From Rikenellaceae bacterium (GTDB lineage: Bacteria > Bacteroidota > Bacteroidia > Bacteroidales > UBA932), in assembly GCA_003542575.1 (NCBI GenBank), contig DPKJ01000003.1, positions 292,920 through 356,919 of the forward strand: 64,000 nucleotides of DNA. Direction: 5' to 3'. This document shows, piece after piece, positions 62,890-64,000 of the stretch; the stretch's first letter is position 1; every line of letters starts with the position of its first letter. The position numbers were made by a program, and so were the translations under genes. Below the pieces are notes generated by a model, which saw only the letters and a program-made list of their open reading frames with translations, did not search any database and was not told where the DNA came from.

Positions 62890-63586
62890 AAGGGACTCTC
62901 ATTCTGTCACCCCAAACTCCGCGAGGGTCACGCATGCCACATGAGATAATCATATTGATTTGTGCACCAATTGGTAATTTTAATGCCCTTTTAACTCTTC
63001 TGCTGTCCAGCCCTTCCATCGGACAAGTGTCGTAACCTTCATTTGCCATTGCCAACATAAATGTCTGAGCTGCCAATGCACAGGTTTTGTGAACTACCAC
63101 CCTTACGTCGCCTTCTGATACCTGATAAGTGATTGGCCTGAAAAGCCCTACGATGGATACCAGAATTTTTCTAATAATTCCAAGTATTCCCAGAAAGCGT
63201 AAATACAAGAACGGGATTACATATCCATAATACAACCTCCATGTTTTAACCCGTTTCTCATGCTTTTCGACCGGACTGTTTTTCAGGACATTTTGGGATT
63301 CTAGCTCAATCATCTTCTTAGCTCTTTTGCGGTGTAAATCCTGTCTGGTTACAAACACAACCATCTGTTGTGCCGTTGTCGCTGCCTGCTGATTTAAACA
63401 GGCAACGGAGAGTCTCTTTAGAAACTCGTGGTCTGTAATGTGATAAAATTCCCAAAGTTGCATATTTGAACTATTAGGAGAGAGGGAAGCTAACTCCAGG
63501 CAATGCTGAACCTTTTCCGGATCAATTGGAGCATCTGTATAGTATCTTACTGAACGTCGGTAGTTTATTATCTCTTCAAAAGTCAT
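62864..63586 (-). CDS. Nitroreductase family protein
   Basis: A 240-residue FMN-binding nitroreductase-fold protein: '[18 protein letters not shown]' and '[19 protein letters not shown]' at the N-terminus, and '[27 protein letters not shown]' at the C-terminus. It probably reduces nitro or quinone groups with NAD(P)H. The family is common and its substrate is unknown. It marks the return of the normal chromosome right of the integron; its 3' end overlaps the frame of the recombinase remnant. Confidence 0.9.
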   Translation of the reverse strand: MTFEEIINYRRSVRYYTDAPIDPEKVQHCLELASLSPNSSNMQLWEFYHITDHEFLKRLSVACLNQQAATTAQQMVVFVTRQDLHRKRAKKMIELESQNVLKNSPVEKHEKRVKTWRLYYGYVIPFLYLRFLGILGIIRKILVSIVGLFRPITYQVSEGDVRVVVHKTCALAAQTFMLAMANEGYDTCPMEGLDSRRVKRALKLPIGAQINMIISCGMRDPRGVWGDRMRVPFDEVYKRV

Positions 63587-63630
63587 ATTGTTATTGTTTT
63601 AATCTATTTATAAACAATCTCTTGTAAGGT

Positions 63631-64000
63631 CTATTGATGTCTGAAATATTGCTTTTCAAGACGGTCTCGGTTTATCTCTTTTCCGTGTCCGGGGAGGAAG
63701 AGTTTGCAGTTTGTTTGTAGTAATTTACCCCAACTTTCGACCATTTGTGGAATATCATCTGAAAAAGGAGGGCAAATTGAATTTCTGAATATCCCAAACA
63801 TTGCATCGCCTACAATTGCTATCTCATTATCAACTATTATGCTAATTGAATCTGGCGAATGTCCGGATGTTTCAATAATGCTGATCTTACCTCTTCCTAT
63901 TGAAAATTCATAAACACCTTTGACAAGAGTGTCTGGTTCAAAGGGGTCATACCCAAATTTTTGTTTGCCAATAATTTCCCCTAAACCAGAGATTATTTTC
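63631..64000 (-). CDS. MBL-fold metallohydrolase, 3' part only
   Basis: Cut by the right edge of the window. The last 122 codons are visible, including 'ETSGHSPDSISIIV' (metal-binding His), 'AIVGDAMFGIFRN' (bridging Asp) and 'LFLPGHGKEINRDRL' (C-terminal His), which fit a glyoxalase II-type MBL hydrolase. The N-terminal HxHxDH motif lies outside the window. It lies 44 bases from the nitroreductase start, so they may be cotranscribed. Confidence 0.85.
   Translation of the reverse strand, partial: KIISGLGEIIGKQKFGYDPFEPDTLVKGVYEFSIGRGKISIIETSGHSPDSISIIVDNEIAIVGDAMFGIFRNSICPPFSDDIPQMVESWGKLLQTNCKLFLPGHGKEINRDRLEKQYFRHQ

Noticed and set aside
63704..63913. Plus-strand open frame near the right edge
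   Set aside because: It is antisense to the MBL-fold hydrolase, which has clear metal-binding motifs.

Overview
The window looks like a chromosomal segment of a Bacteroidota genome, most likely Bacteroidales. The evidence is a SusC/SusD pair at the left edge, a TRL-family lipoprotein, LytS/LytTR and multi-PAS hybrid signalling genes, AT-rich DNA with few Shine-Dalgarno motifs, and several exact matches to the Bacteroidota promoter form TTTG-N20-TANNTTTG. About 75 protein-coding genes or remnants are supported. No rRNA, tRNA, CRISPR array or insertion sequence was recognised.

Layout. 1-2.4 kb: end of a SusC porin and its SusD partner, closed by a terminator. 2.5-9.1 kb: housekeeping and membrane genes (DUF2461, guaC, an HD protein, a lipoyl-less E2-type acyltransferase, an alpha/beta hydrolase, mntP, a ferredoxin-nitroreductase), including a complete subclass B1 metallo-beta-lactamase at 5.6-6.4 kb. 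9.2-20 kb: a methyltransferase with a terminator-like leader, OsmC and a divergent Crp/Fnr regulator, small lipoproteins, rsgA, an mgtE interrupted by one in-frame TGA, and a membrane-protein/winged-helix operon whose promoter carries twin palindromic operators. 20-32 kb: an aminotransferase-cupin pair, a flavodoxin-ferredoxin protein, an AraC regulator, an ABC-F ATPase, an MFS carrier and hydrolases. 32.5-49.6 kb: a signalling-rich stretch with a LytS/LytTR pair, a six-PAS hybrid kinase, and a CheB-CheR-kinase protein between two single-domain response regulators. 49.9-55.3 kb: a sigma factor with a membrane partner, then an accessory block holding two gene remnants and a partial duplication.

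The most notable feature is at 55.3-62.9 kb: a degraded integron. A C-terminal fragment of a tyrosine recombinase (62.64-62.89 kb) is followed by an attI-like junction and an array of cassettes, all on the minus strand: higBA, a small membrane protein, a two-gene ABC transporter, a TlpA-like thioredoxin, an S51 peptidase with an NTF2-like protein, and an S41 peptidase. Five attC-like hairpins separate them. The start of each of the first five cassettes matches the R'' end of its own downstream hairpin (10/13, 9/10, 9/10, 10/10 and 7/9 bases), as expected for cassettes that once circularised. To the right, normal chromosome resumes with a nitroreductase and an MBL-fold hydrolase cut by the window edge.
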